From Brevundimonas sp. SGAir0440 (lineage in GTDB: Bacteria; Pseudomonadota; Alphaproteobacteria; Caulobacterales; Caulobacteraceae): a stretch of DNA of 64,000 bases. Positions 15,827-27,272 of this stretch are shown here, piece after piece (the first letter of the stretch is position 1; each line of letters opens with the position of its first letter). The notes below the pieces were generated by a model. That model was not told the origin of the DNA. It was given only the letters and a program-made list of their open reading frames with translations, and did no database searches. Location: assembly GCF_005484585.1 (NCBI RefSeq), contig NZ_CP039435.1:1612001-1676000 (forward strand), in the 5' to 3' direction. Both the position numbers and the translations under genes were made by a program.

Positions 15827-15925
15827 ACTTTCGAGGCGTGACCGGTTCGCCGGTCACTGAGATCGTGACAATCTAACGGACGGGCTGTGCCCGCCGGAAC
15901 GCCCAAAGCGCGCGTTCCGGTTTTT
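15827..15925 (+). ncRNA. Candidate small RNA (or str-operon leader) of about 100 nt
   Basis: Three successive stem-loops lie between the candidate promoter at 15792 and a T-run: GTGACCGG-TTCG-CCGGTCAC (15838-15857, a perfect 8-bp stem with a stable UUCG-type loop), CGGGC-TGT-GCCCG (15881-15893) and the terminator stem (15894-15920). No open frame with a ribosome site fits. It does not resemble tRNA, SRP RNA or another RNA I know. It is either an independent small RNA or a leader whose terminator attenuates rpsL-rpsG-fusA-tuf. The rpsL start is 130 bp further on. Confidence 0.45.
15894..15925 (+). terminator. Intrinsic terminator 130 bp upstream of rpsL
   Basis: The stem is CCGGAACGC (15894-15902) with GCGTTCCGG (15912-15920), the loop is 9 bases, and TTTTT lies at 15921-15925. 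The T-run is on the plus-strand side only. No protein gene precedes it on that strand since the small ORF ending at 14841. Confidence 0.85.
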
Positions 15926-16054
15926 CTGTTTGGGTGGTCGCGCGATCAGTCTCGATGACACCCGGGCGAGGGGATGGTCCCCCGTTCACAAGAAGGCGAG
16001 AGGCGCTTCGGTCGAAAGACACACGCCTCCATCAGAAGTCGAGACGAGTTTCGA

Positions 16055-16429
16055 ATGCCTACGATCAACCAGCTGATCCGCAAGCCGCGCAAGCCCAAGC
16101 CCACCCGCAACAAGGTGCCGGCTCTGGAGGGTTCGCCCCAGCGTCGCGGCGTCTGCACCCGCGTTTACACCACGACCCCGAAGAAGCCGAACTCGGCTCT
16201 GCGTAAGGTCGCCAAGGTCCGTCTGGCCAAGAACGGCTACGAAGCCGTGTGCTACATCCCCGGCGAAGGCCACAACCTGCAAGAACACTCGGTTGTTCTG
16301 ATCCGCGGCGGCCGCGTGAAGGACTTGCCCGGCGTTCGCTACCACATCCTGCGCGGCGTTCTGGATACCCAAGGCGTCAAGGACCGCAAGCAGCGTCGTT
16401 CGCACTACGGCGCCAAGCGTCCGAAGTAA
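16055..16429 (+). CDS. rpsL: 30S ribosomal protein S12
   Basis: The protein has 124 aa starting [13 protein letters not shown], the canonical S12 N-terminus. The frame is open further upstream but those codons are non-coding leader. The decoding-site loop [11 protein letters not shown] and the [13 protein letters not shown] loop carry the wild-type lysines that are changed in streptomycin-resistant mutants, so sensitivity is expected. S12 shapes the decoding centre and governs accuracy. It is the first gene of the str operon, with rpsG, fusA and tuf following. No clear Shine-Dalgarno precedes the ATG. Confidence 0.97.
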   Translation: MPTINQLIRKPRKPKPTRNKVPALEGSPQRRGVCTRVYTTTPKKPNSALRKVAKVRLAKNGYEAVCYIPGEGHNLQEHSVVLIRGGRVKDLPGVRYHILRGVLDTQGVKDRKQRRSHYGAKRPK

Positions 16430-16438
16430 GCCATTCTT

Positions 16439-16467
16439 CTCCGGGCCGTCGCGCCCGGAGGCCTTTT
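16439..16467 (+). promoter_or_regulatory. Terminator-like hairpin in the rpsL-rpsG spacer
   Basis: CTCCGGGC (16439-16446) pairs with GCCCGGAG (16453-16460) around a 6-base loop, followed by GCCTTTT. It could trim or attenuate read-through from rpsL to rpsG, or stabilise the mRNA 3' of rpsL. Confidence 0.55.
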
Positions 16468-16510
16468 CGAGATCATCCCGGCGCTGGTCGGGCACTGCAA
16501 GGAATACCCC

Positions 16511-16984
16511 ATGTCGCGTCGTCACCGCGCCCAGAAACGTGAAGTTCTGCCGGATCCCAAGTTCGGGGACCTGGTCGTCACCAAGTTCATGAACTACGTC
16601 ATGTACGAAGGTAAGAAGGCCGTCGCCGAGAACATCGTGTACGGCGCCTTCGATATCCTGGCCGAGAAGAAGAAGGACCAGGAGCCGGTCGCGACCTTCC
16701 ACGCCGCTCTGGAAAATGTCTCTCCGTCGGTCGAAGTGCGCTCGCGTCGCGTCGGCGGCGCCACCTATCAGGTGCCCGTCGAAGTCCGTCCGGACCGCCG
16801 CCGCGCCCTGGCTATCCGCTGGCTGGTGAACGCTGCGCGCAAGCGTGGCGAGAACACCATGACTGAAAAGCTGGCCGCCGAACTGCTGGACGCTTCGAAC
16901 AACCGCGGCACCGCGGTCAAGAAGCGCGAAGACACCCACAAGATGGCCGAAGCCAACCGCGCCTTCAGCCACTATCGCTGGTAA
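16511..16984 (+). CDS. rpsG: 30S ribosomal protein S7
   Basis: The protein has 157 aa, standard length, beginning [20 protein letters not shown] and containing the [10 protein letters not shown] and [16 protein letters not shown] blocks typical of S7. S7 nucleates assembly of the 30S head and contacts tRNA at the E site. It is the second gene of the str operon. In E. coli S7 represses this operon by binding the rpsL-rpsG spacer; the spacer here is also structured, but the same control is only an inference. Confidence 0.97.
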   Translation: MSRRHRAQKREVLPDPKFGDLVVTKFMNYVMYEGKKAVAENIVYGAFDILAEKKKDQEPVATFHAALENVSPSVEVRSRRVGGATYQVPVEVRPDRRRALAIRWLVNAARKRGENTMTEKLAAELLDASNNRGTAVKKREDTHKMAEANRAFSHYRW

Positions 16985-17027
16985 TGCCTTCAAAGCGTCA
17001 TCTGCGCTGACTATCTAAGGGTTTCCG

Positions 17028-17058
17028 GTGCGGGCGGTTTGAGCTAAATCGCCCGCAC
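17028..17058 (+). promoter_or_regulatory. Hairpin in the rpsG-fusA spacer
   Basis: GTGCGGGCG (17028-17036) is the exact complement of CGCCCGCAC (17050-17058), with a 13-base AT-rich loop and no T-run. The 146-bp spacer between rpsG and fusA holds no gene. Confidence 0.55.
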
Positions 17059-17130
17059 TCGCTTATCCGAACACCGACATCCTTCCGTGGGCGCCCTTAA
17101 GCGTCCTGAAAACTTTCAAGGCACGTTTCC

Positions 17131-19209
<2,079 letters not shown>

Positions 19210-19318
19210 GCTTTCCCTTTTCGGAAAGCCCGCCTATATGCGCCCGGACCGTAAGGACCGGGCGTCCTTAACCCCCAAACTGCAGGAACCCCGGTTCGGG
19301 GACCTTAGGAGCTAGAAA
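19210..19318 (+). promoter_or_regulatory. fusA-tuf spacer with two stems and a possible internal promoter
   Basis: GCTTTCC/GGAAAGC (19210-19216 with 19223-19229) and CGCCCGG/CCGGGCG (19241-19247 with 19258-19264) form two short stems. A CTATATGC between them resembles a -10 box and could support extra tuf transcription. No convincing -35 is visible. An AGGAG Shine-Dalgarno precedes tuf. Confidence 0.4.
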
Positions 19319-20509
<1,191 letters not shown>

Positions 20510-20581
20510 GACGGCATCCCTTCGGCCTAACGCGCTCACGCGCTGCTTGAGGCCGGTTGGATACAGAGTAGCGTAACAGAG

Positions 20582-20611
20582 CGGCCCCCGGAGCCATCCG
20601 GGGGCCGTTTT
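20582..20611 (+). terminator. Intrinsic terminator after tuf
   Basis: A perfect 10-bp stem CGGCCCCCGG (20582-20591) with CCGGGGGCCG (20598-20607), a 6-base loop, then TTTT. It closes the str operon. The following 160 bp up to the convergent gene hold nothing recognisable. Confidence 0.95.
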
Positions 20612-20773
20612 GCTGTCTGGGCGATCGGCGGACTGAATGAGCGACGGCGGCCGCCAAGACGGCATTGAGCCGCGTCTTGCTGCAGTCCGGCTAGGCTTGG
20701 GGCCGCGCCGGCTTCTGGATCGCTGACAATCTTGGTGAGCGGGTTTCGCCCTGAGGCGAGGAGCGCCTGGGCG

Positions 20774-21661
20774 CTAGTTCTGCGCGTTGACGAAGTTGCG
20801 CACGCGGGGCGGGACCGGCGGCGTGGGCGGAGCGCGGATTACGCGGATCGTGCTGCTGCGGCAGGCCTGGGGCGTCAGGCGGCCGGGCAGGCGGGTCGAG
20901 CCGTCGCCGCAGGCCTCGCTGATCTGCTCCTGCGTCAGGCCGCGCGCGCCCGACAGGTCGGCGCCGCGAATGTCTGTGCGACGCAGCGAGGCGTTGGAGA
21001 AGTCGGCGCGAGCGAAGGTTCCGCCGGTCAGACGAGCTCCATCCAGACTGGCGTTCGGGAAGTGGGCGCCGGTGAAGTCGCCGCCCGACAGATTGGAAGC
21101 GTTGATCTCGGCGTTGGAAAAGTTGGCGCCGGACGCCCGAACATTCGCCAGGGTGGCGCCGAACAGTTCAGAGTTGGAGAAGTTGGCGCTGGCCAAGGTG
21201 GCGCCGGTGAAGTTGACCCCGTGCATCTCGCCGCCCGACAGGTCGGCTCGGCTCAGATTGGCGCGGACGAAGGATGATCCCTGGGCTTCAGCGCCGACGA
21301 TACTGGCGCCGGTGAAGTTGGCCAGGGTGAAGTTGGCGCCGACCATCTCGACGCCGCCCATGTTGGCGCGGCTGAAATCACTGCCGGTGAAGTTGGAGCC
21401 CATCATTTCGGCGCCACGCAGATTGGCGCCGACCAGGGTGGCGTTCATGAAGCTGGCGCCGGTGAAGGTGGCGCCCGACAGATTGCGGCCGGACAGTTCG
21501 CAGCGGTTGCAGGAGCCGCCCAGCGACACCGAACGGGCCACGTCGCGGTCCTGCATCGACATCTCGACCCCGGCGAAGGCGGGGGAGGCGGCGAGCGCCA
21601 GTCCCAGCGTCAGCAGGGCCAAGGTGGGGCGGACCCGGATATGTTCAGCGATCTGTTTCAC
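20774..21661 (-). CDS. Exported pentapeptide-repeat protein, paralog A
   Basis: The protein has 295 aa. A signal peptide of about 30 residues ends PAFA. From about residue 55 to 240 the sequence is a run of A(N/D)(F/L)xx five-residue repeats, expected to fold as a right-handed quadrilateral beta-helix. Before the repeats is a two-cysteine motif (SCNRCELSG). After them is a tail LTQEQISEACGDGSTRLP that recurs in the paralog at 21743-22234. Pentapeptide proteins are often scaffolds, and some mimic DNA to protect gyrase, but an exported one cannot do that. The function is unknown. It ends in a short Pro/Arg-rich tail. Confidence 0.85.
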   Translation of the reverse strand: MKQIAEHIRVRPTLALLTLGLALAASPAFAGVEMSMQDRDVARSVSLGGSCNRCELSGRNLSGATFTGASFMNATLVGANLRGAEMMGSNFTGSDFSRANMGGVEMVGANFTLANFTGASIVGAEAQGSSFVRANLSRADLSGGEMHGVNFTGATLASANFSNSELFGATLANVRASGANFSNAEINASNLSGGDFTGAHFPNASLDGARLTGGTFARADFSNASLRRTDIRGADLSGARGLTQEQISEACGDGSTRLPGRLTPQACRSSTIRVIRAPPTPPVPPRVRNFVNAQN

Positions 21662-21699
21662 GCACTCTGAATGCCTCGAAAGCCCGGCGGCACCTACTT

Positions 21700-21731
21700 A
21701 AATCGAGGTAACTTCATGAAATCGAGGTAAC
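21700..21731. repeat. 13-bp direct repeat upstream of pentapeptide paralog A
   Basis: AAATCGAGGTAAC occurs at 21700-21712 and 21719-21731, 19 bp apart. It lies 40-70 bp upstream of the paralog A start, in the 80-bp gap between the two pentapeptide genes. It may be a tandem binding site or a duplication scar. Confidence 0.7.
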
Positions 21732-21742
21732 GTCGGCGCCGC

Positions 21743-22234
21743 TCAGCAGGCCGGAATGCGCAAGCCCCGAGGCAGGACGGTGGAGCCGTCGCCGCAGGCC
21801 CGGTTCAGTTGGGCCTGGGTCAGGCCGGTGGCCCGCGCCAGCTGGGCGCCCGACAGATTGGTCCCCGAAAGGGTCGCGCCGGCGAAGCTGGCGCCCTCCA
21901 GATAGGCGCCGACGAAACTGGCGTTGGTCAGGTTGGCGCGCGAGAAGTTGGAGCCGGAGAAGACGCCGCCGTAGGCCTCGACGTCGCGCATGTCGGCGTT
22001 GGAGAAGCGCGTGCGGTTCATGACGCTGAGGCTGAGGTCCGCCTGACGCAGGCGAGCTCCGGCTAGGTTCAGGCCCCGCGCCTCCAGCCCCGAAAAGTCA
22101 CCCTGAAAAAGATTGCAACCGGCGCAGGAGGCGCCGCGTCGCACGCTGGCGATCTGGCCCGCGTTCTGGGCCAGCGCAGGCGCGGCGACGGCCAGCAGGG
22201 CGGCGATCAGGCCGAGAGAAAGTGTGCGTTTCAT
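21743..22234 (-). CDS. Exported pentapeptide-repeat protein, paralog B
   Basis: The protein has 163 aa. A signal peptide of about 22 residues ends ALAQ. It has the same plan as the product of 20774-21661: a two-Cys motif (SCAGCNLFQGD), about 18 pentapeptide repeats, and the tail LTQAQLNRACGDGSTVLP with a final Cys. The paired Cys in the mature protein may form disulfides that cap the beta-helix. It is upstream of paralog A on the same strand, 81 bp away, and probably arose by duplication. Its biochemical role is unknown. Confidence 0.85.
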   Translation of the reverse strand: MKRTLSLGLIAALLAVAAPALAQNAGQIASVRRGASCAGCNLFQGDFSGLEARGLNLAGARLRQADLSLSVMNRTRFSNADMRDVEAYGGVFSGSNFSRANLTNASFVGAYLEGASFAGATLSGTNLSGAQLARATGLTQAQLNRACGDGSTVLPRGLRIPAC

Positions 22235-22291
22235 GGACCGGGCTCCGACGTTCGATCGTCTGTCAGCAAACCCTAGGCCATAACCCTTAAC

Positions 22292-24820
22292 CTAGCCCTG
22301 ATCGCCGCCCTGAAGCGCCGGGGCCGCCCCGCAGGTGTCGCAGACCCAGGCGGCGCCGCGTTGCTGCAGGCTGAAATCGCCGCAGGCGGGGCAGGCGACG
22401 GCCTCGCTGTTGGCGGCGGCGCGGGCTTCCGGCTCGCCCTTCTTGCCGAAGGGCAGGACGACCAGATTGTCGGGCGCGGAACCGCGAGCGAACCCTTTGG
22501 AGATGAAGCGGGCGGCGGGCACGGCCGCGTTGGCGTCGGGCTTTCCGTCGCCCAGATCGTCGGGGTTCTGCGACTCCGTTTCGGCGTTGGCCAGCTCGAC
22601 GCGGTCCAAGTAGGAGACGCCCAGTTCGCGGAAGATGTAGTCCAGGATGGAGGTCGCCGACTTGATGGAATCGTTGCCAGTGACCCGGCCGGCGGGCTCG
22701 AACCGGGTGAAGACGAAGGCGTCCACGAACTCGTCCAGCGGCACGCCGTATTGTAGGCCGATCGAGATGGCGATGGCGAAGTTGTTCATCAGGCTACGGA
22801 AGGCGGCGCCTTCCTTATGCATGTCGATGAAGATCTCGCCCAGTTCGCCGTCTTCATACTCGCCGGTGTGGATATAGACCTTGTGGCCCCCGACGGCGGC
22901 CTTCTGGATATAGCCCTTGCGCCGGTCGGGCAGTTTGCGGCGCGCGCGTTCGCGCTCGACCACGCGTTCGACGACCCGTTCCGTCGGAGCCGGGCGGGGC
23001 GCTTCGCGGGCAGGTTCAGGGCGGACGGCGTCGAGCGGCGGCAGGGAGAGCAGCGGGCCGGCGGGCGGCGCGGCGCGCGACAGGCGAAGGGCGCGACGGC
23101 CGTCCAGGGCCCCCTGGCTCAACAGGCGCGCGGCCTGGGTGGAGGTCGTGCGCCAGTCCATCGATTCGATCGCGAGGTCCGGCATGTCGCTGAACGGCTC
23201 GACGGCGCGCCGCAGCTCGGCCGCCGCCGCCGCCGGATCGGCCAGCAGGGCGGCGACGCTGCCCGGCGCCTCGGGCCAGTCGCGCAGATCGCCATGACCG
23301 AAGACCCAGCGCGTCGCCGCCGTCTCCGCCTCTTCCGACACGCCCAACAGGGTCAGCAGCAGACCATCGCCGTCTTCCACGCCCAGGACGTCGCGGATAA
23401 AGCCGGGGTCCAAGACGGGGGCGGCGAAGACCGTGTCGAAATCCTCGGCCCAGCCCAGGGCGGTCTCGATGGCGGCCAGTTCGATGTCGGTGAAGCCCAG
23501 GGCGCGCAAGGCTGTGTGGTCGATGCCTGGCGCCTCGACCAGGGTGCGGCGACCGAACGTCCACCGCTCCGCCGCCTGGACATCGCCGCCCGCCGCCATG
23601 ATGGCCGCAGCAAGCGCGGGGTGCAGCCGGCGACCGATCTCGCCGTCCGCCGTCTGGAACACGTCGACCGCCGCGACGCGGCCCAGGCCCAATCGCAGCC
23701 GCGCCTCTGCATCGTCGACGAGCAGGCCGATGGCCGAATGGCGACGCGGCGTCTCCGGGTCTTCCCAGTCGGGGTAGGGGCCGCGCAGGCTCGCCAGTTC
23801 GGAGGAGGTCTGGGCTGCCGTCGCCGCAACCAGTTCCGCGAACGTCTGCGCCTGAGACGTGCGGTCGTCGTCTGCCGCGAGGGCCTCCAGCAGGCCGTCC
23901 AATCCCAGCGCGATGGGACCGGGGTGGGCGGACTGTAAGTCCAGCGCCACCGTCAGCAGGCGGATCAGATCCGCCAGATTGGTCGGCATGTCTCCGTCGA
24001 GCGCCAGGACGGCGCCTAGGTCGATCAAGGCCCGCGCAGTCTGCGCCGTCGCGGCCTCCGCATCGCGCGGATCGAAGGCGACGATCAGACCGCCGTCCAG
24101 CGCCGCCGCGGCTGCCAAGAAGGCTTCGGGCGCGCCCGCCGCGATCTGGGTCCGGTCCGCCAGGGCGACCAAAGGCGCGCCTTCGGCGATCGGCTCCAGG
24201 GCCAGCGCGGGCCGTTCGCCGTCGATGGCTCTCAGGATATCGGCGTCGCTGGCGCCGCACCGCCGCGCCAGGGCCGCGGCACGGCCCAGGGCCGGATTGC
24301 GCGAAGGGTCGCCGCAGTCGCCGCGCGGGCCTTCGCAGCGATCGACCGCATCGGCCACGCCGGCCAGCGCCTCGGCCAGGGCGTCGGCCGCCCGGGCCCC
24401 CAGACGCGCGGCCGCGCGCCGCCCGGCGTGCGCCTTGAGCCGCGCCGCCGCTCCGGGATCGTTCAGGTCGACGACGCCGACGGCCGCAGGTCCGGACGCC
24501 GCCGGCGCCGCCAGGCCCAGTCTGAAGACACCCGACAGCTCTTCGACGAACGCGGCGGCCTCGGCCCGGTCGAACACGCCCTCGGCCACGCCTGTCGCGG
24601 CCAGTCGCTGCGCCCAGGCGTCGACGCCGCCGTTCAGCCAGTCGCCGGAAAGGGGCGTTGCGAACCCTTTCGCCTCGATCCAGTCCAGCCAGGCCTCGAT
24701 CCGGACGTCGGACCAGCCGGCGGGGGTCAGGACCTGTTGCACGCCGGATGGGCGCTCGATGGCGCGGGTCTCCATCGCGACTCGTTCGGCGCGAGCGGCG
24801 AAGCCGGATTGAAAGCGCAT
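22292..24820 (-). CDS. Degenerate class II (B12-dependent) ribonucleotide reductase homolog with intact TSCPD and zinc-ribbon C-terminus
   Basis: From the ATG at 24820, which has a GGAGAG site 8 bases upstream, it is 842 aa; the frame stays open 57 bp further. The last ~214 residues (629-842) match the C-terminus of NrdJ almost block by block: [67 protein letters not shown]. They end in a CxxC...CxxC zinc ribbon at about 810-830. The Ala-rich N-terminal 600 residues retain only echoes of NrdJ, for example [20 protein letters not shown]. No catalytic cysteine/NPCxE-type motif is visible. Canonical NrdJ is about 1200 aa. I infer a pseudoenzyme, perhaps a regulator of the true reductase. Full inactivity is not proven. 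Confidence 0.75.
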   Translation of the reverse strand: MRFQSGFAARAERVAMETRAIERPSGVQQVLTPAGWSDVRIEAWLDWIEAKGFATPLSGDWLNGGVDAWAQRLAATGVAEGVFDRAEAAAFVEELSGVFRLGLAAPAASGPAAVGVVDLNDPGAAARLKAHAGRRAAARLGARAADALAEALAGVADAVDRCEGPRGDCGDPSRNPALGRAAALARRCGASDADILRAIDGERPALALEPIAEGAPLVALADRTQIAAGAPEAFLAAAAALDGGLIVAFDPRDAEAATAQTARALIDLGAVLALDGDMPTNLADLIRLLTVALDLQSAHPGPIALGLDGLLEALAADDDRTSQAQTFAELVAATAAQTSSELASLRGPYPDWEDPETPRRHSAIGLLVDDAEARLRLGLGRVAAVDVFQTADGEIGRRLHPALAAAIMAAGGDVQAAERWTFGRRTLVEAPGIDHTALRALGFTDIELAAIETALGWAEDFDTVFAAPVLDPGFIRDVLGVEDGDGLLLTLLGVSEEAETAATRWVFGHGDLRDWPEAPGSVAALLADPAAAAAELRRAVEPFSDMPDLAIESMDWRTTSTQAARLLSQGALDGRRALRLSRAAPPAGPLLSLPPLDAVRPEPAREAPRPAPTERVVERVVERERARRKLPDRRKGYIQKAAVGGHKVYIHTGEYEDGELGEIFIDMHKEGAAFRSLMNNFAIAISIGLQYGVPLDEFVDAFVFTRFEPAGRVTGNDSIKSATSILDYIFRELGVSYLDRVELANAETESQNPDDLGDGKPDANAAVPAARFISKGFARGSAPDNLVVLPFGKKGEPEARAAANSEAVACPACGDFSLQQRGAAWVCDTCGAAPALQGGDQG

Positions 24821-25025
24821 GGCGGCGTCTCTCCGAAAGGTTTGGAGAAGCCTAAGATGCACACGCGACTTAGCCAATACATCTGGTGTCGCAGGGCGGG
24901 TTTGCCCACAAGATATCGATTCACCGCAAGTCGCTTGAACGCTGGACGAAGAGGGCGTGGGTTTCTATGATCCGCACCAGACGCCGCTCCCTTTCCGGCG
25001 ACCCCTTACGGTTGGATTCCACGAC

Positions 25026-25418
25026 GTGTTGAGCAAGATTTTCGGCTGGTGGGAGGGCGCCACGATCGGCACCCGGTTCACCATCGCCAAGCGCGGTCGC
25101 TTCGTCGGCCAGGACGAGAACGGCAATCGCTATTACGAGAGCCGCGACAACGTCAGCTACGACGGCCGCAAGCGTCGCTGGGTCATCTACGACGGCTATG
25201 CCGAGGCGTCCAAGGTGACGCCCGACTGGCACGGCTGGCTGCACTACACCTTCGACCAGCCGCCGACCGAGCAGCCGCTGCCGCGTCGCGCCTGGGAGAA
25301 GGAGCATCTGCCCAATCTGACCGGCACGCCCCTGGCTTGGCGTCCGCCCGGCTCGCTGGCCGGCGACGCCAAGCGCCCGGCCGCGACCGGCGACTATCAG
25401 GCCTGGACGCCCGAGTGA
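25026..25418 (+). CDS. NADH:ubiquinone oxidoreductase subunit NDUFA12-like
   Basis: From the GTG at 25026 it gives 130 aa beginning LSKIFGWWEGATIGTRF after the start residue, which is where homologs begin. The frame is open to a GTG at 24957, adding 23 poorly matching residues. It has the family blocks FVGQDENGNRYYE, RRWVIYDGYAEASKVTPDWH and GWLHYTFDQPPTE. NDUFA12 is a supernumerary subunit of respiratory complex I at the inner membrane, shared by alphaproteobacteria and mitochondria. It is followed by a DUF2155 gene, a neighbour pair conserved in this class. A divergent gene lies upstream. Confidence 0.9.
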   Translation: MLSKIFGWWEGATIGTRFTIAKRGRFVGQDENGNRYYESRDNVSYDGRKRRWVIYDGYAEASKVTPDWHGWLHYTFDQPPTEQPLPRRAWEKEHLPNLTGTPLAWRPPGSLAGDAKRPAATGDYQAWTPE

Positions 25419-25420
25419 AA

Positions 25421-26068
25421 ATGCGCCGCATCCTGTTGGGCGCGGCGTCCGTCGCGGCCGTGCTGAGCGCCGGCGCGGTGACCGCCAGCGTGCTTCAGGA
25501 CGCGCCGCGCGATGCGCGTCCGGTCCAGGATCCGATCGGCGACATTCTGCGCACCACCCCGGCCCAGCCCTCGGTCCCGACCGAGACGCCGCCTGCGGGC
25601 GCGCCGGCTCCGCGCTCTCCGGTCGCCGTGGCCCCGCCGCCCAACGTCGTCATCGCCGAGGACGCCGCCGTCGAGGAAAAAGCCGAGGCGGAGGTCGCGG
25701 CCGAAAAGCCCGTCGCGACCAAGGCCATTGACCAGCCCGCCACGCCCGCGCGCCGCCAGCGTCGCAAGTTCGCGATCATCCAGGCCATCGACAAGGTCAC
25801 CGCCGAGACGATGAAGTTCGAGGTCGAGGTCGGCGGTCGCCCCGTGCGCTTCAACCAGAATCTGATCTTCGCGGCCCGCGCGTGCGAGGTGACGACGCCC
25901 GACGAACTGACCGAAGACGCCATCGCCTATATGGACGTCTCGCTTCAGGCGCGCGGCCGGCAGGAAGGCCGCCAGATCTTCCGCGGCTGGATGTTCGCCT
26001 CGTCGCCCGCCGTCAGCGGCATCCAGAACCCCTACTACGACGCCTGGGTCGTCGGCTGTAAGAACTAA
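25421..26068 (+). CDS. DUF2155-family exported protein
   Basis: 215 aa from the ATG at 25421, two bases after the NDUFA12 stop; a GTG at 25415 would overlap it. A signal/anchor segment (RRILLGAASVAAVLSAGA) leads into a Pro/Ala/Glu-rich linker (about 30-110). The C-terminal ~100 residues form the DUF2155 domain, with AIDKVTAETMKFEVEVG, FEVEVGGRPVRFNQNL, then FRGWMFASSP and a final ALxNP-like ISGIQNPYYDAWVVGC. The frame is also open far upstream, but that part is a shadow of NDUFA12. The function is unknown. Its persistent link with NDUFA12, aat and accBC in alphaproteobacteria suggests an envelope housekeeping role. Confidence 0.88.
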   Translation: MRRILLGAASVAAVLSAGAVTASVLQDAPRDARPVQDPIGDILRTTPAQPSVPTETPPAGAPAPRSPVAVAPPPNVVIAEDAAVEEKAEAEVAAEKPVATKAIDQPATPARRQRRKFAIIQAIDKVTAETMKFEVEVGGRPVRFNQNLIFAARACEVTTPDELTEDAIAYMDVSLQARGRQEGRQIFRGWMFASSPAVSGIQNPYYDAWVVGCKN

Positions 26069-26094
26069 GCTCTGACGCCGCGAGGAGGCGCGCC

Positions 26095-26433
26095 ATGGAT
26101 CGCAACAAGCCGCCCAAGAAGACCGAAACGGTCGAAATCCGACTGCCTCACGCGACCAAGACCGCCTTCATGGCGCGGTGCCGTGACGAGGGGCGGACGG
26201 CCAGCGACGCCATTCGCCGCTTCATAGACGCCGAGTTGAACGCGACGTCATCCGCGCGTCCTCAGCCCCGCCTGAGCTGGCGACCTTTGCTGGCCGCCGC
26301 CGTCGCGGGCTTGGCGCTGGGCGCCGTCGCCGCGCCCTCCCTGGCCCAGTCGTCGCCCACCCGCGCCGATTTCGACCGGCTGGACCGCAATCACGACGGC
26401 GTCGTCAGCTTCGATGAGTACCGCGCACGCTAG
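26095..26433 (+). CDS. Unusual small protein: RHH-like N-terminus, membrane segment, single EF-hand
   Basis: The protein has 112 aa. Residues 10-48 look like a ribbon-helix-helix unit (TVEIRLPHATKTAFMARC, then a helix GRTASDAIRRFIDAEL). Residues 63-85 are hydrophobic and end in an ALAQ-like signal-peptidase site (PSLAQSS). Residues 97-108 are a canonical EF-hand loop (DRNHDGVVSFDE). Such a combination would put a possible DNA- or protein-binding domain in the cytoplasm and a calcium-binding loop in the periplasm. A Shine-Dalgarno-like GAGGAG lies upstream. The stop TAG shares CTAG with the stop of lepB on the opposite strand. Function unknown. Confidence 0.7.
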   Translation: MDRNKPPKKTETVEIRLPHATKTAFMARCRDEGRTASDAIRRFIDAELNATSSARPQPRLSWRPLLAAAVAGLALGAVAAPSLAQSSPTRADFDRLDRNHDGVVSFDEYRAR

Positions 26434-27194
26434 CGGATGCGGACCAGGAATCGGTCCCACTGAAGGTTCAGCCACGTCCAGGGCTTGAACAGGCCTGCGC
26501 CCGGCTTCCATGAGGCCAGCACCACCTCGGCCCGGCCGATGATGTTTTCGGCCGGCAGCAGGCCGACGCCGATCTCGGGCGGCCAGCGGCTGTCCAGCGA
26601 GTTGTCGCGATTGTCGCCCATCATCAGATAATGGCCCGCCGGCACGCGGCGCACAGGCGTGTCGTCGCCCGGCAGACCCGGCCCGCCGTCGTAGGTGACA
26701 TAGGATCGTCCATCGGCCAGGGTCTCGCGCACCTGCTGGACCCGTCGCTGCGGCGCATCGTGATCGGCGACGATATCCAGCCGGGTCTGGCGCACCGGAT
26801 CGCCATTGACGAAGACGACGCCGCCCCGCACCTGAACCGTATCGCCCGGCAGGCCGACGACGCGCTTGATCCAGGCCTCGCTGGGGTCGCGCGGCAGGCG
26901 GAACACTACCACGTCGCCGCGCCTCGGTTCGCGTCCGAATAGCCGTCCCGGCGACATCGCCGGATTGAACGGCAGAGACGCCGTGCTCCAGCCATAGGGA
27001 TATTTCGACACGACGATGTAGTCGCCGGTCACCAGCCCCGGCTCCATCGACGACGAGGGGATGGTGAAGGGCTGGAACAGGACGATGCGGATCGCGAGCG
27101 CCAGGATGATGGCGAAGACCAGCGTCAGGGCGATCTCTCGCACCTCGCGAAGAAAGGACGGGCGAAGCGGGGCTTTGGGCGGGGTCTGGGTCAT
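26430..27194 (-). CDS. lepB: Signal peptidase I
   Basis: 254 aa from the ATG at 27194; the frame continues to 27230 but MTQTPPK is the natural start. One membrane helix (about 20-40) is followed by the catalytic-serine box TIPSSSMEP (Ser49) and the general-base lysine in WIKRVVGLPGD (Lys110). The GDNRDNSLDSR box is near the C-terminus. It cleaves signal peptides of exported proteins at the inner membrane. It is 78 bp downstream of aat on the same strand. Its stop codon overlaps that of the convergent EF-hand gene. Confidence 0.95.
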   Translation of the reverse strand: MTQTPPKAPLRPSFLREVREIALTLVFAIILALAIRIVLFQPFTIPSSSMEPGLVTGDYIVVSKYPYGWSTASLPFNPAMSPGRLFGREPRRGDVVVFRLPRDPSEAWIKRVVGLPGDTVQVRGGVVFVNGDPVRQTRLDIVADHDAPQRRVQQVRETLADGRSYVTYDGGPGLPGDDTPVRRVPAGHYLMMGDNRDNSLDSRWPPEIGVGLLPAENIIGRAEVVLASWKPGAGLFKPWTWLNLQWDRFLVRIR

Positions 27195-27272
27195 GCCGCC
27201 ATTGACCGTCAGACCGTGAGAAGACGCCAATCCGAACCTGTCGGGACAGGCCTCAAATCGTGTCCGGACAGA

